This document shows, piece by piece, positions 63,651 to 64,000 of a DNA stretch of 64,000 nucleotides. Each line of letters opens with the position of its first letter. Position 1 is the first letter of the stretch. The stretch is from Thalassotalea sp. G2M2-11. GTDB taxonomy: Bacteria; Pseudomonadota; Gammaproteobacteria; Enterobacterales; Alteromonadaceae. The notes beneath the pieces are model-generated. The model was not told the origin of the DNA. It saw nothing but the letters and a program-made list of their open reading frames with translations, and did not search any database. The stretch lies in the NCBI RefSeq assembly GCF_017168195.1, contig NZ_JADNYL010000002.1, forward strand, positions 434,001-498,000, given 5' to 3'. The translations under genes and the position numbers were made by a program.

Positions 63651-64000
63651 ATGATGAACTTACTTGAACAATTGAAACAGGTAACCACGGTTGTTGCCGA
63701 TAGTGGCGATGTGGACTCGATAAAAGCATTGAATCCTGTCGATGCGACAACAAACCCTTCGTTAATTTTGCAAGCAGCAAAACTACCACAATACCAACAC
63801 CTAATTAATGATGCTATCGCTCGGTTTGCTGATAAGGATAACGCTACTATTGACGACATTTGCGATCAGTTAATTGTCAATTTTGGCTGCGAAATATTGA
63901 AACATGTTCCGGGTCGCATCTCATCAGAAGTTGATGCCAGATTATCTTTTGATACTCAAGCAAGCATAGAAAAAGGCCGTAAATTAATTTCACTCTATCA
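63651..64000 (+). CDS. tal: Transaldolase, N-terminal part (window ends inside gene)
   Basis: The first 116 codons of a transaldolase: [32 protein letters not shown] and [18 protein letters not shown] match TalA/TalB closely. The enzyme moves a dihydroxyacetone unit in the non-oxidative pentose phosphate pathway and would handle xylulose 5-phosphate made by AraBDA. Two adjacent ATGs (63651, 63654) could start translation. It is divergent from the GntR regulator and carries the shared operator-like site, so it appears to be a regulon member rather than the housekeeping copy. The C-terminus is outside the window. Confidence 0.9.
   Translation, partial: MMNLLEQLKQVTTVVADSGDVDSIKALNPVDATTNPSLILQAAKLPQYQHLINDAIARFADKDNATIDDICDQLIVNFGCEILKHVPGRISSEVDARLSFDTQASIEKGRKLISLY

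Overview
The window is a low-GC chromosomal segment from a marine gammaproteobacterium of the order Alteromonadales. Gene content (NhaD antiporter, TIGR02922-type small protein, class I fumarase, cysB, many TonB receptors and GH43 enzymes) points to Colwelliaceae or a close relative; this is inference from gene content, not a search.

Region 1 (1-17.7 kb) is ordinary housekeeping sequence: a truncated TPR lipoprotein or secreted protein, a voltage-gated cation channel, a CBS protein, nhaD, gloC, an NSS transporter, a GGDEF diguanylate cyclase, rmuC, fumarase, pabB, a CoA-type Nudix hydrolase, sdaA and cysB. Region 2 (17.7-25.9 kb) looks like an eroding accessory patch. It holds a collapsed iron-alcohol-dehydrogenase/LysR pair, a polyhydroxybutyrate-depolymerase-like esterase, a MetX-like hydrolase, a collapsed acyl-CoA ligase, a GntP permease, a TonB receptor and a HAD phosphatase.

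Region 3 (25.9-64 kb) is a large L-arabinose, arabinan and arabinoside utilisation locus. It has araBDA, an L-arabinolactonase-like protein, eight GH43 enzymes, one GH127 enzyme, a type-B carboxylesterase, a TonB receptor, a GPH-type MFS importer, a YtfQRT-YjfF-type ABC importer, an aldose 1-epimerase, an SDR dehydrogenase, an IlvD/Edd-type arabonate dehydratase, a FadR-type GntR regulator and the start of transaldolase. Lipoprotein and secreted arabinanases would cut polymer outside the cytoplasmic membrane, TonB and inner-membrane carriers would import the products, and cytoplasmic GH43 plus two possible catabolic routes (AraBDA, and an oxidative dehydrogenase/lactonase/dehydratase route) would consume arabinose. 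A recurring operator-like motif, close to TGTTATTGTAKKATGAATA, sits in front of at least seven transcription units of this locus and is most simply explained as the binding site of the GntR regulator.

Inside Region 3, at 38.0-38.9 kb, are two small minus-strand genes whose stop codons overlap attC-like palindromes. This looks like an orphan pair of integron cassettes, one encoding an HNH nuclease and the other a small membrane protein. Next to it are a tandem palindrome pair and an unusual interleaved inverted-repeat structure at 39384-39427.
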